A stretch of DNA of 64,000 nucleotides, from positions 4,712,001-4,776,000 of the forward strand of contig NC_092405.1 in assembly GCF_009017415.1 (NCBI RefSeq), in the 5' to 3' direction. The stretch is from Aspergillus flavus (Eukaryota; Ascomycota; Eurotiomycetes; Eurotiales; Aspergillaceae). The position numbers and the translations under genes were made by a program. Of the stretch, positions 23,041 to 37,353 are shown piece by piece. Each line of letters starts with the position of its first letter. Position 1 is the stretch's first letter. The notes below the pieces were generated by a model that was not told the DNA's origin, made no database searches, and saw only the letters and a list, made by a program, of their open reading frames with translations.

Positions 23041-24766
23041 ATGACCCTTCTTCAGAATATCGTGTCAGAGACGCCGTTGGCTGCGGGCAGCGCTTTGCTC
23101 ACCGCAATCGTTGTCGCATATGTCATTTATCAACGCTACCTGCACCCACTGGCCAAATATCCAGGACCGTTCCTTGCAAGTATCACAGATCTATGGCAGG
23201 TTCACCAGTTCCTGTCTCTACAACAACCATACAATCTCACCGCACTCCACGAGAGATACGGCCCCATCGTTAGATACGGACCAGACAAGCTCAGCATTAC
23301 ACACGAGAGTGCTGTCCCGACAATTTACCAGAAAAGCGCCAAGTCCATGCCGAAAACCGAGTTTTACGATGCTTATGGGGCTGCTCATCCAAATGTGTTT
23401 GGGATGCGGGATGAAGTGGTAAGTCTCCGGCTAAGATCTGAAATTATGCAACTCATGGTTCTAGATGCACTCGGTGAGGCGGCGTCATATGTCTCACAGC
23501 TTTTCTTTGAGCTACATCAAGGAGATGGAAGAGTACCTTGATCTAAACATACGCATTCTGAAAGATAAGATTAGATACCACAGTGAAATAGGCGAAGTAT
23601 TTGACCTAAAGAAAGCTTTGCATTACTATATGATCGATGTTCTAGGTGAACTTGCGTTTAGCCGGTCTTTCGGTGTGCAAGAGGCTGATGACGAGTCGCG
23701 TATTCCGCCGGTGATCGAGCATAGCCTTTTGGCGGCTGTCACCGGTGCATGGCCCACAATGACAATGACCCTGAAAAGGTGGCTCCCCTACATGCCGCAT
23801 GCAGGGCTTCGGCGGCTCTTTGCTGGCCGAAAGGCCTGCGCAGATCTTGCATCGAGCAGCGTTCAACGACGCCTGAGGGATCTGAATGATGGTGGAAGTT
23901 CAGTCGGAGTACAGAATCGGAAGGATATTCTGACCAACTTGATCAAGGCGAAGCACCCTGAGACAGGCGAAAGGCTTACGCAAACTGATCTGGAAACGGA
24001 GGCGTTTGGTTTCATGTACTGCACCCCGATTTGATTCTTTGGCAACATATGGTTAACGATCTCACAGTATTGCCGGAACTCACACAACTAGCGCTACATC
24101 CACACTTCTCTTCTACCATCTCCTCCATAACCCTGACTTCATGAGGAAGTGCACTGAGGAGATCGACTCTAACCTGCCGTCCCTTGGACCGAGCGAGACT
24201 GCGTACTCTATCACAGCCGCAGAAGCCTCTCTCCCATTTTTACGAAACTGTATCCGAGAGAACTTCCGTATTACCCCGGTTTTCACGATGCCGTTAGCAC
24301 GTCGTATTACTGACCCTGCCGGAGTAACGATAGAAGGCGAACACTTGCCTCAAGGAGTGGGTTGATTTGCATCTCAAACATGCTTTCCTCAGGGTCTAAC
24401 CATTATTTGAACTAGACGTCAGTCGCTGTATGCAACCACGCATTCCATCACAACCCTGTCGTTTGGGGTGAGGACCATAATATATTCAACCCTAATCGCT
24501 GGAATGATCCAAATGTTGGTGCTAAAGCCCGGCTCTTGATGCACTTCGGGCTGGGTGGCCGGCAATGTATTGGGAAAGCTGTGGCGACTACTAATATATA
24601 CAAATTGCTCAGTACTCTGCTTAAGGAGTTTACGTTTGAGCTAGCCGATGAGCAGGAGCGGGTGGATGTGGACAAGGGGTTGTATAAAGGCAGAATCCCG
24701 AAGCTTTTCAGTGTTGGAATTAGTGACCTGCAGGGACCTTTGCTCGTTAGAGCTCGAGTTCGTTGA
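23041..24766 (+). CDS. Cytochrome P450 monooxygenase
   Basis: Four exons (23041-23418, 23465-24015, 24068-24356, 24416-24766) give 522 residues. The protein has an N-terminal membrane anchor (GSALLTAIVVAYVIYQRYLHPLAKYPGP). The I-helix motif IAGTHTTSATS is restored by intron 2, and the ExxR helix is FLRNCIRENFRI. The PERF-like region is FNPNRW and the heme loop is FGLGGRQCIG, with the cysteine thiolate. It is an ER-bound, CPR-dependent monooxygenase of the class often called benzoate 4-monooxygenase or pisatin demethylase-like; the substrate is unknown. Neighbours are a regulator (divergent), an amine/amino-acid permease and an amine oxidase. The first ATG in frame is the one used. Confidence 0.92.
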
Positions 24767-25087
24767 CGGCTTTAAGGAGGTATTACTACAGTGTATCATT
24801 ACCTCCGGTATTGCTATCGATCCCAGCATAGACAGCTATGATTTTTTGAGTGGTATAATTTCCCACTGGACCTAACGGCGCAGACTGTAGAGTAGCCAGT
24901 CTACAAAGTAGTATATCTTTCTTTCTCTGACATAACTCCTACGATGGGAAATACCGGTTTCCTATTCTATATCACTGAGGAGTTGTTCTCACCCTGTCTC
25001 TCCTTTTCAATATTAGGAACAAAGAAAGTGAAAACAAGACATACTATCGCAGTAAATGCATGAGATAGCCGTACCCCAGCATGGGGA

Positions 25088-27032
25088 TTATTTCTGAATT
25101 TCCCCACTGGATCTGCGAAGTCGTGGACCCTGATACCACTTTCGTGCATACACCAACCAATTTATGCCAGCCACAATGGCCATGGCACCGAGCACTGCAG
25201 GCGTATAATCTGGAAGCCCCGTCCTACAGGTCAATAAACGGTATCGGGTACAAGAGACGTGGTGGTAGTCGAACTCACTCATATTACTGCCAGTAACCGG
25301 CATCACAGTCGGGAAGTCATAAAAGATCAACACCAACACTGCGAAGCACACAGTTATCAGATTGGCTCCCCATCCCACTGGACTGGGCAATCGGAACGGG
25401 CGTGGATCCGGCAACCAAGTCGCCGATCGGCATCGATACAGCAGCAACGCGGCCGGGAAAGCGTATGAAATGTGCTGTAGAACTAAGCCGGTACCAATAA
25501 AGGCATTAAATGCAGATGATGATCCTAAGTAAATACAGCCGATGAGGAACATAACTGCATAGTTGAACACCAGAGCCCAGACGGGGACTTCTAGGGTGTC
25601 ATGCAATTGTCCGGTCCATTGACTACCGATCAGGGCCCGGTCTCTTGCCAAGGACCAGGTAAGACGAGATGCCGTTTGTTGAGCGCCCGTGAGAGCGAAG
25701 ACGGCTGCGAGCAGAAGGAGGCAAATGAACACGGTAGCGGCCGAGGTGGAACGTGTCGCTTGATGCCACATTTCGTAAATTGGAACTCTGCCGAGAGTGT
25801 CAGTTTGATGTCCGAACGTACAAGGTCAGAAGGGCAGGACACCGAAGCTGACCCGGTAGACGATGCCACCACAGTATCCAAATCACTGGTACAGTATAGC
25901 ATCGTAATCATGAAGGCGAAAGAGGTGACGAAGCCAATAACCAAAGTACTGATCAGAGCACGAGGAACAGCGGTTGTTGCATTCCGGCACTCTTCTGCCA
26001 AGTGCAAGGCACCATCAATACCAGCGTACATGTAGTTGGGAGAGACAAGACCCGTGAGAAAGGCCACTCCGCCCGAGTTCCATCCGCTGCCATCTAGAAA
26101 GGTGGCCCATACACTACTTGATGCCTCGTACCGAGAGGCCGAGCGAGCAAGGCAAGTCACCATGATAATGACGAAACTTGTGAGGGTCATGAAGACTGTC
26201 AATCTGATTAGATGTCGTAGCCTGCTACCGGGTCAAGAAGGGTGGGGACGTACAGGATACGTCATGAAACCAGAGGGACTTCTTCAACAGGGTTGTGTTA
26301 TACAACAGGACCAGCCCATTAATGGACTGGTAGATTAAGAAGTAGTGCCACGGCTGCGATTGATACTCCGAGTTATAGAAGAGGACAATACCGAGGATAA
26401 GCTGTGCTGGTATGATGGCAATCCCAGTGCAGATAGCGATCCAGGCAAGCATGTTGGAGACACCACAACAATAACTCTGGATACCACATCAATGTTTACC
26501 TTGGCTTATATCGGGCGAAGGAGAGGACATACCAACGCCCGACTCAGATGCTTCGGGGCCAGAATGCTCGTCCAATGGTACTGCCCGCCAGCGGTTGGAT
26601 ATGTACTGGCTAGCTCGGCCAGGGTCAGGGTACAAGCACCGACCAAAAAGAAGATCAAAATCAACCCATAGATGAGAGTTACGGGCCCGCCCTGGACTAC
26701 TGCAAGAGCTACTGTGGCAGCAACTCCCGCCCAGCTGTCACAAATGATCCAGCTGGCGGATATAGTTTGTAAAGGGGTCAGTTTCCGCGTACCCTCTGGT
26801 TGAAAGTTGAGTCCTTCCAGACAGTCCAGGTCACCGTGTTGGATAGATTCTGTGTAGGCTAAGAATGAGTCAGGGCGACTTAGGTGGAGGCTGAGCGATC
26901 CGGTAGAGACTCACGCCTTTCGGTATCGAGGCATTGTTCTGGGCCAGTGGACTTGGTTTAGTGACGTGCATCTCAATACTTCAGGAACGGTTCATCCTTA
27001 CCGTGTTTAGGCTTTGTTTCGGATGCGTCCAT
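25088..27032 (-). CDS. APC-family amino acid / GABA-type permease
   Basis: Seven exons (27032-27002, 26938-26915, 26858-26533, 26476-26254, 26195-25853, 25787-25279, 25209-25088) give about 525 residues. The core is unmistakable: SWIICDSWAGVAATVALAVV, the ASTYPTAGGQYHW motif, SFFMTLTSFVIIMVT, the PNYMYAGIDGALHLAEE segment and the C-terminal AMAIVAGINWLVYARK. About 12 TM helices are present. Fungal members take up GABA, choline or other amines at the plasma membrane. Exon 2 is only 24 nt and is the least certain part; it is chosen because a downstream acceptor keeps frame. The donor of intron 5 is GTCAGC. It is convergent with the P450 and head-to-tail after the amine oxidase. Confidence 0.87.
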
Positions 27033-27660
27033 GTTGTACTATAGAAGAGCAGCCCGATTGTGGCTGGTAGACAAGAGGTTGAGAACCCGATACCAGCAAC
27101 TATAGCCATGATTTGTACTCCGACAGACCTCTAACAGACAGTATATATACCAGGATATCAACTCAGAGTGACATCTCTGACCTTATCGTGGCTTTTGCGG
27201 GGTTCGAATTAACTTTCCCAGGGTTACCAAATTGGGTAAAAAAGAAGAGAAAAATGCTGGCAAAGGAACCGAATGATTCTGCACTGATAAGCTTCCTTCA
27301 CGGACTTGGCAAACGCAAACATTGGTACATGAAGGATCCCGGAGGTCCAATGACGTCTGAGAAACCATGGTCCCTTGTGGCTCGTGCCATTATCTGAGGT
27401 TCACGGTTGGAGGTGTTAGTTACGTTAGCTACGAAATGTCACCACCAACTAGAATATAGCCAGACACTACAGTATCTTTGTTTGGAAAAGAAGAACACAA
27501 TTAGACAGCGCTATCAAGACAAGCTGACTACACCCGTCGGATTCATACTACATACATTGTGTACAAAATGCCAAGATTTCGAACGAAACGAGGGATAAGA
27601 AAGGGGGTGGCTAACAGACATATCCTTCCACATCATCATGACCTATCATGCTAAAGACAT

Positions 27661-29922
<2,262 letters not shown>

Positions 29923-30451
29923 TTATTCGCTTTTTATCTCATTATATATTCCAGCAAGGGAAGACGAAAGCTCGTCAAGATGGCGTCCACTCCTGAGGCT
30001 TCCTCTTGGAAGACACAGAACGCCCACTCCAAAATTCCGCCATCTAATCTCAAAGTTTAAGTTCATGTCGGCTAAGAAGGAGTTGCTGTTGGCCGTGCCA
30101 CAGAAGTTGCAGCTGCTGGTGCTGTTGTCGAGAAGATAACCTCCCTTTTCTACGATGTATGGTGCGACACTGTTAGGACAATTCGGGCAAGAAATAAATT
30201 GGTCTGGATAGAACATACCCTGCAAAAGCAAACAAGATATTAAAGAAGTAATTCAGAAATCCGCCGGCGACCTGGTCCGTCTCAATACCCGCAATGAGCA
30301 TGCTCGTGAATGTGCTGGTGAAAGCGAAGAATATCCAGAGTTGTAGACAAGTGGCGATACCACGCGAATGGACAGCATCCGTCCAAATCGCCCGCGTTGC
30401 GAGACATGGCGTCAATGATATCCAAGAACCGACTGGCGGTAAGCTGCACAA
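29923..30451 (-). pseudogene. C-terminal relic of a PDR-type ABC transporter
   Basis: One frame (about 30400-30231) matches the last membrane block of fungal ABC-G/PDR pumps: WTDAVHSRGIAT, WIFFAFTSTFTSMLIAGIET, QVAGGFLNYFFNILFAFAG. A second frame (about 30228-29985) matches the extracellular Cys loop and tail: CPNC, YIVEKGGYLLDNSTSSCNFC, RWRNFGVGV. The roughly 40 residues that normally sit between these blocks (the ...PGFWIFMYRVSP region) are absent, and no nucleotide-binding domain exists in the window. This is a truncated, internally deleted remnant. Confidence 0.62.
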
Positions 30452-30856
30452 GGAGACCCTGAGTATTAAAAATGGATAAGGACCTTGCTAAGAGTGTTTG
30501 GCCTCCAGTACACGTGGTGCCGTCGCATGAGGGTTGTGGATCTCCTTAGAGCAGCGATCATGGACAGTTGATATATAGCATGCTTACATAGAGAACTCGT
30601 ATAGGGAGGAATCAATCTATACACAGGTTGAGCCGTAGTCATATTGGCAGTGGGGCCAGATCTACATTGATAGTTGAGCTCTAGTAATTTATCCAGCGCA
30701 TACATTGAAGCTATTCCCCTCTACGTACGTTCGCGGAAGGTGCGAAGGTTGCCATGCAGATCATGTAGTATGACTTTGTCTTGGCATTTCCAGCCCTTCA
30801 AATCGCTTTCGACTAAAATATTCCAAAATCGCCTAGTTAGATAAGACCTTAACATG

Positions 30857-32002
30857 CTAACAATCTACAGACACGGCCGCATACAGAACGGCATGGCAGT
30901 CCGTGTCTGGCACATCGTAAGAACTGCCGGCACAGTTACTGCCACTCCAGGTGGTCACATTGCAGCCACTGACACGCTGTTAGCTCTTGAATATCAGGGC
31001 TCATGAATTACTATACATACTCGTTCTGACTGACGCGAATCGAACGCTTATTCGACGGAACAACGACGCACTTTTGTGAGCTGGAGTTCAGGACGGAGAA
31101 GGAATCGTCCGTTCCACCACAGGTATCGCTTGCGTACATGTGAACGGTGGCCCCGAAATCCGTCTGAGTGGGTGTCGCTGAGCTATCTGTGGATGTGGTA
31201 CTGCTACTGGTGAGCGTGGTGCTGGTGGATGAGCTGGAAGTCGTGTTGTTGGCGGATGACGACGATATGGCTGTCGCAGCGGTGTCACTGTTGCAGGAGA
31301 GTCAAATGCTGTTTCTCTTGTGAGTATAAGTATCAGAGCAAGAAACTACCTTGAAGAGCTGTCCTTGTGAGCATTGCGACTACCCACAACTCCTCCCACC
31401 ACGGCTGCGACCACAATAATCACGACTGCTACCGTAGTGGCGATTATCCAGGTCCACTTCTTCTTATTCGAAGCCTGTCCTGTCGCTAGTGGTGGATTCG
31501 CCGCATGGTTTGGTATGGAAGGATGTGCACCATAGCTTTGCACGGTAGGATTCAAGTACTTTTCGTTTGGATCTGGCACGAAGACCTGAGGAGCGGAGTG
31601 TTCTGAATCCGGGATCCAGAAAGCGGGCGGCACGGACTTGGAATCCGGAGAGAATATAACTTGTGGCGCAGAGTTTGGGTCCTCCTCTACTGGAATGCGC
31701 TCCTATATTGTACTGTCCATGGTTAGTTTTCGCAAGTCCCTTCGTCATTCCTGCACCACAGGTGGATCAACGGACCATCGCAAGGGAGAGCGCGCAAGAA
31801 TAACTTGGGCCATGACCATGTTGGCGCCGACTTTGGGGGGACACTGTCTTCAATTTAATCTGTTATGCCTCAGGAATATGCGTCTCACCCTCAGATGATC
31901 CTGCGTTGACTTGCGACCCTCGCGACCAGTGAAGAAGCCAAGCGGGCCGTCGGGGCGACGCTTATGCAGGCTAAACACACTGGCGTTGTGGAAGTCGCCC
32001 AT
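30857..32002 (-). CDS. Single-pass Ser/Thr-rich membrane glycoprotein
   Basis: The three 3' exons are solid (31702-31350, 31287-31017, 30976-30857). They encode a Pro-rich cytosolic segment (PQVFVPDPNEKYLNP), a basic KKKW flank and one TM helix (IIATTVAVVIIVVAAVVGGVVG). A Ser/Thr stalk and an extracellular Cys-containing domain (YASDTCGGTDDSF, SGCNVTTWSGSNCAG, final DC) follow. This matches a family of fungal type II surface proteins of unknown role. The 5' end is less sure. Exons 32002-31889 (MGDFHNASVFSLHKRRPDG) and 31843-31760 join in phase to give 313 residues in total, but they could be a separate 70-residue gene whose stop lies at 31745-31747. Confidence 0.6.
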
Positions 32003-32777
32003 AAGCCTTGGGATCGGCTTCCTGATGGACGTTTGGAGAAAAGTAAGGGCCACTGTATTTTAATGAGGTGTTGACCCGCCAATCCAGTTGCAGTAGGCTA
32101 TCCCGACAAGACCCAAGATGTCCAATAATAAGGGTTGTTGGCCGGTATCCACCGCGCTATATCGCTAAGACCGTCGTAAATGCATGAGCACAAAAGTATC
32201 CCGATTGGGGGCTATTTTACCTCGAATCATTCTCTCTTAAACTGTGCTTGCTCTTTAGGTTTCTTCAGATTAATTAGTACTCAGTTTGCTCGACGTATGT
32301 TGACTGCACTGCTTATAGTCCCATCACTTTCAAATCAGTAGGAACGTGATCTGGTAAAACTACTTCCATATATCTAATTACCGTAGCGATAGGAGTCGAA
32401 CCAGGATATATATATAAAACAAGTGCTGTGACCTGTATACCTGTGCCCTAGAAGTCAGGGAGCTAAAGGTTGGAAATTACATCACGCACTGTTGTACTAC
32501 TTATGAGCCACATTGTCTAGAATAGGTCAACTGCAGTCGTACTGTATTATTGCCTTCATCACTCATTTTGTGTTCTAAAGGTGAGTCTTCGACTTGACCG
32601 AAACCCTGCACATCCGCCCGACAATAGTTTAGGCAATCCTATGCCCTGACCTACATAGTCCTTCTAAGAAGGCGTTACCACTACAATCAGCACGGGACAG
32701 AGATTTTAGAATTTTTATATTGAGATTTCACATTTTGTCTTTCCGTTAATCATACACTCTGTTGTTATATATACAGT
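32003..32777. other. Intergenic, no gene seen
   Basis: This AT-rich spacer lies between the glycoprotein promoter and the 3' end of the amino-acid transporter. It holds no supported frame. Confidence 0.5.
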
Positions 32778-34464
32778 TCACACAGACCCAGAGTTGTCCG
32801 CGCAGGTGAAGGCAGCTGAGCCACCTTCTGTTTTGTATGAGTCCATGATCCCAATGACGGATCCATAGGTCCCAGCCACGGTCAGGAAGGTTCCTGAAAT
32901 GACTACAAAGACACTGAAGAAAACCATAAACCACCATTGTTTCGTGGCGAGACCCTCCCTCCGCTTGTGCCAGTTATCATAGAGCCACATGCAACCCATC
33001 GGTTGGAAGCACATCATCGTGCCCAGCAAGGCTCCGATGAGCGACACAAGTCCGTCAAACACTGGGATCGCGCTGGCGATAATATAGGCAATGACGGTAA
33101 TGCTGAGGGTGCAGGCGAGCCAAACGGTCCAGTGCGTGACGGTATTACTGATGAGGTGTTTGGAGCCGCGAAGCAGATGGACGAAGATATATTTCGCTGG
33201 GATCTGTAGGTGGGACGAAGATGATTAGCTGTGTTGCAACAGATGATCAATGGGATTCGACTCACATGAGTAACAATAGTGGTAGTAACGATTAAACCTG
33301 GCAAGGAAAGTCCATAGGCGATCTTCTTAATCAATCCACCGGCTGAGCCCAGGGCTGGTGAGGCGACATAGGATCCACAGTAGTAATATACTACACAGCC
33401 AATCGTGATATAGACCGCAGTCACAACAGCTTGACAGATAAGCAGTGCTGGAGTGAACTTGCGAGGGTCGCGCATTTCAGACACAATGGAGAAGAACCCG
33501 GGAGTACCGGAGAATGCGAAAACGAGTGAGCTCACCGCGGTGATCGCCTGAGCGAAGGTCGGATTGCCGATGATTTTGAAGTCCGCAACCCAGGGACCAT
33601 CCGTTTGTGGTGCGGTGGGCGGGCGGTCTTGAACGCCAACGGCGATAGTGACAATGAGGACTAGAGAAAGATGAGACACAGCCTGGATCAACACCTCAGG
33701 TCGATAGTAGCGATCGACTGGGGAGACACAGGTATAAGGGAACTTACTGGCAATTAGAATACACGGCAGTCCAATCCATGCCAGCCAAGTGATCTTACCA
33801 AGGGTTCGGATGCTACTACAGGCAAAGCCTAGAATCGCGGCAACCGCCACAAAGATCGCGGTACAGGCACCATGCGTGGAGACTGCATTTAGGCCAATCG
33901 AAATCCCGAGGATACCGGAGCCTGCAACGAAGATCCAGTCTAATGCCATGTCAGTGAGGCCTGTTTGGAGCGAGTCAATTCAAGATAACCCACACAAGCA
34001 AAAGGCGGCTGCGAGAACGACCCGCCCCGGTGTACCAAACATCAACGCCCCGGCATCATCAATACCATACACTTCGCGATGACGCAACTTGAAAGATCCG
34101 ACCATATAGTCGGACCATGTCGTGATACAGGAAATCGCGATGAGTACGATCACGCCGGGAACCATGCCGAGGGTATCAAAGGCTGTTGGTATGGAAAGAA
34201 CACCCAGCCCGATCTGCGTCTTCATCATGAGAACCACCGTTCCGAAAAAGCCGACCTAGTGTCTCGTTAGTCCTGCATACTGGCTGCCATAGCATCTGCC
34301 ACCGGCGAGAATGTACGTACATTCCGGTAGTTCGGCCCTTCATCCGTGATTTCTCCAAACACGGCATCGTAGGTAACATCGTCGACGATTTCACCTTTCT
34401 CGAGGTAAAGGGCGTTGGGATCCTCAATCGGTTTCTCTTTCGTCTGTATTGAAGATGGATCCAT
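32778..34464 (-). CDS. AAAP-family amino acid transporter
   Basis: Five exons (34464-34321, 34255-33994, 33939-33748, 33660-33266, 33203-32778) give 472 residues. Splicing at a GTACGT donor restores NYRNVGFFGTVVLMMKTQIGLGVLSIP, the signature of the Aa_trans superfamily. Later landmarks are LYWIFVAGSGILGISIGLNAVSTHGACT, SSLVFAFSGTPGFFSIVSEMRDPRKF, YCGSYVASPALGSAG and IPAKYIFVHLLRGSKHL. The cytosolic N-terminus is acidic (about 50 residues), and about 11 TM helices follow. Family members are amino-acid/H+ permeases or vacuolar transporters; the cargo here is unknown. A TATA element lies 74-82 bp upstream of the ATG. Confidence 0.92.
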
Positions 34465-34537
34465 GATGAAGGCGAGGAAATGCAAATTGCCAGGGGTGAT
34501 GATATTAGGGTAAAGGGAAGCTCGCGACCCCGGGACT

Positions 34538-34546
34538 TTATATACC
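34538..34546 (-). promoter_or_regulatory. TATA element of the amino acid transporter
   Basis: Read on the minus strand, TATATAAAG lies about 75 bp before the ATG at 34464. That spacing suits a fungal core promoter with a short leader. Just upstream is CGTTTTCGGAAACG (34549-34562), a near-palindrome. Confidence 0.45.
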
Positions 34547-34564
34547 AACGTTTTCGGAAACGCT

Positions 34565-36405
34565 TCTGGGGGAACCGTACGTCATTGATTTAATCGAATT
34601 TCCAGAAAATCAATAAATAAGTCACGAAACGTTCCGAACCGACCGACTCCATTTTTCTTTCCCCAGGTCGACTAGCCTTTTTTTGGGGATGCCCGATGCG
34701 GAGACTGGAGAGGGCATTGCCCAGTGGCAGTGGCAAGTTAGGGCAAACCAGCCTCAGACAACAAGCGGTGCGGGGTTAACCGCTGCATCTGTTTCCTTCT
34801 TTGGGAAACTGAGGCTGTGATAGAGTCTCATTCGATCGTCTCCCATCTTGACCCGCTAAGATGCAAACGGCAAATTTGATGAGACCCACGAGTTGGAACG
34901 GCCACAGGCCAATCAGGTGACTCCACCGGATCGCTTGGATCCGCTTTTTGATGCCGGGCTAATTTGAACCTTCGACTAGGCTCCAGTGGCAGACAAAGAT
35001 TGAGAGAGAGATAAGAGAGATAATAGAGATAAGAGAGACAGAGAGGGAAAGGAACAAGAAATAAACAAGCAAAAAAGCCGCATTCAAAAAGTGTATCAAC
35101 GTGGTTGCCTCACTCAATATCGCCGATCCCTAAGGTCTTTAATACAGATCACCGGAGACTGATACCGTTAGAGGATTTTTACACGAACCTCTGGGCTTGG
35201 GCAATGACATAGTCTAAGGCCGTCCTGAGAGACTCATCCCATATCTCACGACATCCGTTCAGGAATGGAACTCTAATGTCACCCTAATGCAACCTAAGTG
35301 GTCCCTCCCAATGAAAGTCCTCGCCCCTGAATGTAATCAAATTCCTAGCGTTGTGATATGCGGAGGAAGACTTGAGACATTTTTCTTGAGGTAAAAAATA
35401 GGTTTCGCTCACCGAGACGAGGCAACGAAACACTCTCTTCCCTGATGGTGGCGCGTTGAAAACTTTTCCATCGGCGAAGACCAGGTTGAGAAGTGGAGGA
35501 TTGGAGGCACAGAGGGCGGGAGAGTTTCGTAACGTTTCCGTCGGAAAACCTAGATTAGGCTATCGGCCTGAGATCAGTCCCCTTCACTCAGTGTATCTCG
35601 CGATTTACGGAACCTCACGGCTAGTGGAAGTGTTGATCTGTTACCGTCGTGCGTCTCTAGTTCCACTGTCCTCGACCTATCTTGTCGCAGGAAACTGGGT
35701 CCATAGGAGAGATCCACTGTAGAAGGACCATCTAACTACGTTGGGGATTAATTACGTCGCCAAGAGAATTATCGGCGAGGTGGTAAGTCTCTATCTCGGA
35801 GCTATCACGAAAGGACGATACCGGCTGCGGGCAAACCGAGTGGCGGCGCTGACGACTTGGCATTTGCGGCCCGTGTTCGTCGTGCCCTAAGTTCTAAGCT
35901 CAGTAAGGGCCTCTGCCGGACTCTCACCGGTACCAAGTGAGGCTTCGTAAAGGGCCTGAAATGAATGGATCTGGCAAGATTTTCATTGGTTATGGCGGTA
36001 CCAATCCTAATTCACCCAACACAATGCGTAAGTCCTCCACATTGTTTGTCTCCCCATATTGTGGGGGACGGGAGCTTATTGGAATCGGTGGAAGTCCAAC
36101 CAAATCGTTCATCTGGAGCAGTGGATCCTCCTCGACGAATCCGAGCAACTTGACACGTCGTCTAGTTAGTCCACGAGAACCCCCCACATCGACATGATTC
36201 ATGGGCTTTCATTGCTCCCCGCATTTTCATCTAGTGCCAGATGAAATCCGTGGATGTCCATGCAGTTCCCCCCTCCCCTCAAACAAGATACATGAACGCA
36301 CGCTCGCTGCGAAACCCATACGTCTTTCCACACAAGAATTTTGACAGATCCAAGTTCTTTGCCTCAGTCATCAGATGCACCGGCGTATAATGCGAACGTT
36401 ATTCC
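34565..36405. other. Long divergent intergenic region with simple repeat and palindrome
   Basis: This 1.8 kb stretch lies between divergently transcribed membrane-protein genes and has no supported frame. It contains a GA-rich microsatellite-like tract (about 35000-35051, repeats of GAGA and GATAA). It also holds the perfect palindrome TTTCCG-T-CGGAAA at 35535-35547, another CGG-type site. Confidence 0.45.
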
Positions 36406-37353
36406 ATGGACACAACCTCGAACGAGGCTGCCATACGGCTAGAACCATTAGGTGGACGAGGCACCTTCACCATCAAAACCACCAGCGTGGTCTTTCTCGC
36501 AATCGCTCTATACAACGCGGTTGAGCTTCTGATCCTGATCCTGGCGAACTTCCATCATCATCATGGCATCTATTTCTGGTCGATGCTCTTATCAACCGCC
36601 GTGGGGGTCATACCCTTCTCGATAGGTGCCATCATTGACCTCTACAACCTGAGCCCATTATGGGTGATCCTCGTCATGATCGACCTGGGGTGGATCTTCA
36701 TGGTCGGCGGGCAAAGCGTCGTCCTCTACTCCCGGCTACATCTCGTGTCGCGGAATGATCGTGTTCTCCGCTACCTCCGCTATATTATCATCATTGATAC
36801 CATTCTCCTCGCCACGCCGATGTCCATCATTTACTTCGCCACTGCCTATTCGAAACCGACAGTATGGGCTAGGGCCTTCTACATCATGGAGGTCATCCAG
36901 GTCATCTGGTTCTCCGTCCAGGAATGCGTCATCTCCACCTTCTGGATCGTCGAAACCGCTAAGCTGATTAGGCTCCGCCCGGGATACGACCGCCATCGCA
37001 ACCGAACTATGTACGAGATCCTGGCGATGAATCTCGCTGTTATTTCGATGGATATTGCGCTCTTGGTGCTACAGTTTTCGGGTTATTACTACGTCCAGGT
37101 GCCTGTGAAGGCAACCGTATACAGTATAAAGTTGAAATTGGAATTTGCAGTCTTGGGAAAGCTTGTATATCTCGCAACTCACCGGGTTGACTCCATGGGG
37201 CTCGAAATATCTCCAGTCATGGCTCCCGTTGATGTGGCTCCGAGTACCTCTCCGTCCAGCGGAGCTTCTAAATTACACCAGTCAATGAAAGATTCATTTG
37301 GGCTCTGGAAGCCCACACAAACGCACAACGCGGCGAGCGAAGGGCTGATGTGA
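36406..37353 (+). CDS. Seven-TM-like fungal integral membrane protein (DUF7703-like)
   Basis: This is a single exon of 315 residues. Seven hydrophobic segments are visible, beginning with TTSVVFLAIALYNAVELLILIL and WSMLLSTAVGVIPFSIGAIIDLY. Between TM helices lies an FSVQECVISTFWIVETAKLI segment followed by a basic stretch (RLRPGYDRHRNRTMYEILAMN) and a Ser/Pro-rich cytosolic tail. The layout matches a widespread uncharacterised fungal membrane-protein family with rhodopsin-like topology. Function is unknown; a sensory role is only a guess from topology. Confidence 0.83.
   Translation: MDTTSNEAAIRLEPLGGRGTFTIKTTSVVFLAIALYNAVELLILILANFHHHHGIYFWSMLLSTAVGVIPFSIGAIIDLYNLSPLWVILVMIDLGWIFMVGGQSVVLYSRLHLVSRNDRVLRYLRYIIIIDTILLATPMSIIYFATAYSKPTVWARAFYIMEVIQVIWFSVQECVISTFWIVETAKLIRLRPGYDRHRNRTMYEILAMNLAVISMDIALLVLQFSGYYYVQVPVKATVYSIKLKLEFAVLGKLVYLATHRVDSMGLEISPVMAPVDVAPSTSPSSGASKLHQSMKDSFGLWKPTQTHNAASEGLM

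Noticed and set aside
27190..27230. GGTTCGAATT resembling a tRNA T-loop
   Set aside because: No acceptor or anticodon stem is present around it.
32380..32415. T-loop-like GGTTCGACTCC on the minus strand
   Set aside because: The flanking stems do not pair and no D-arm or anticodon arm can be drawn, so it is not a tRNA.
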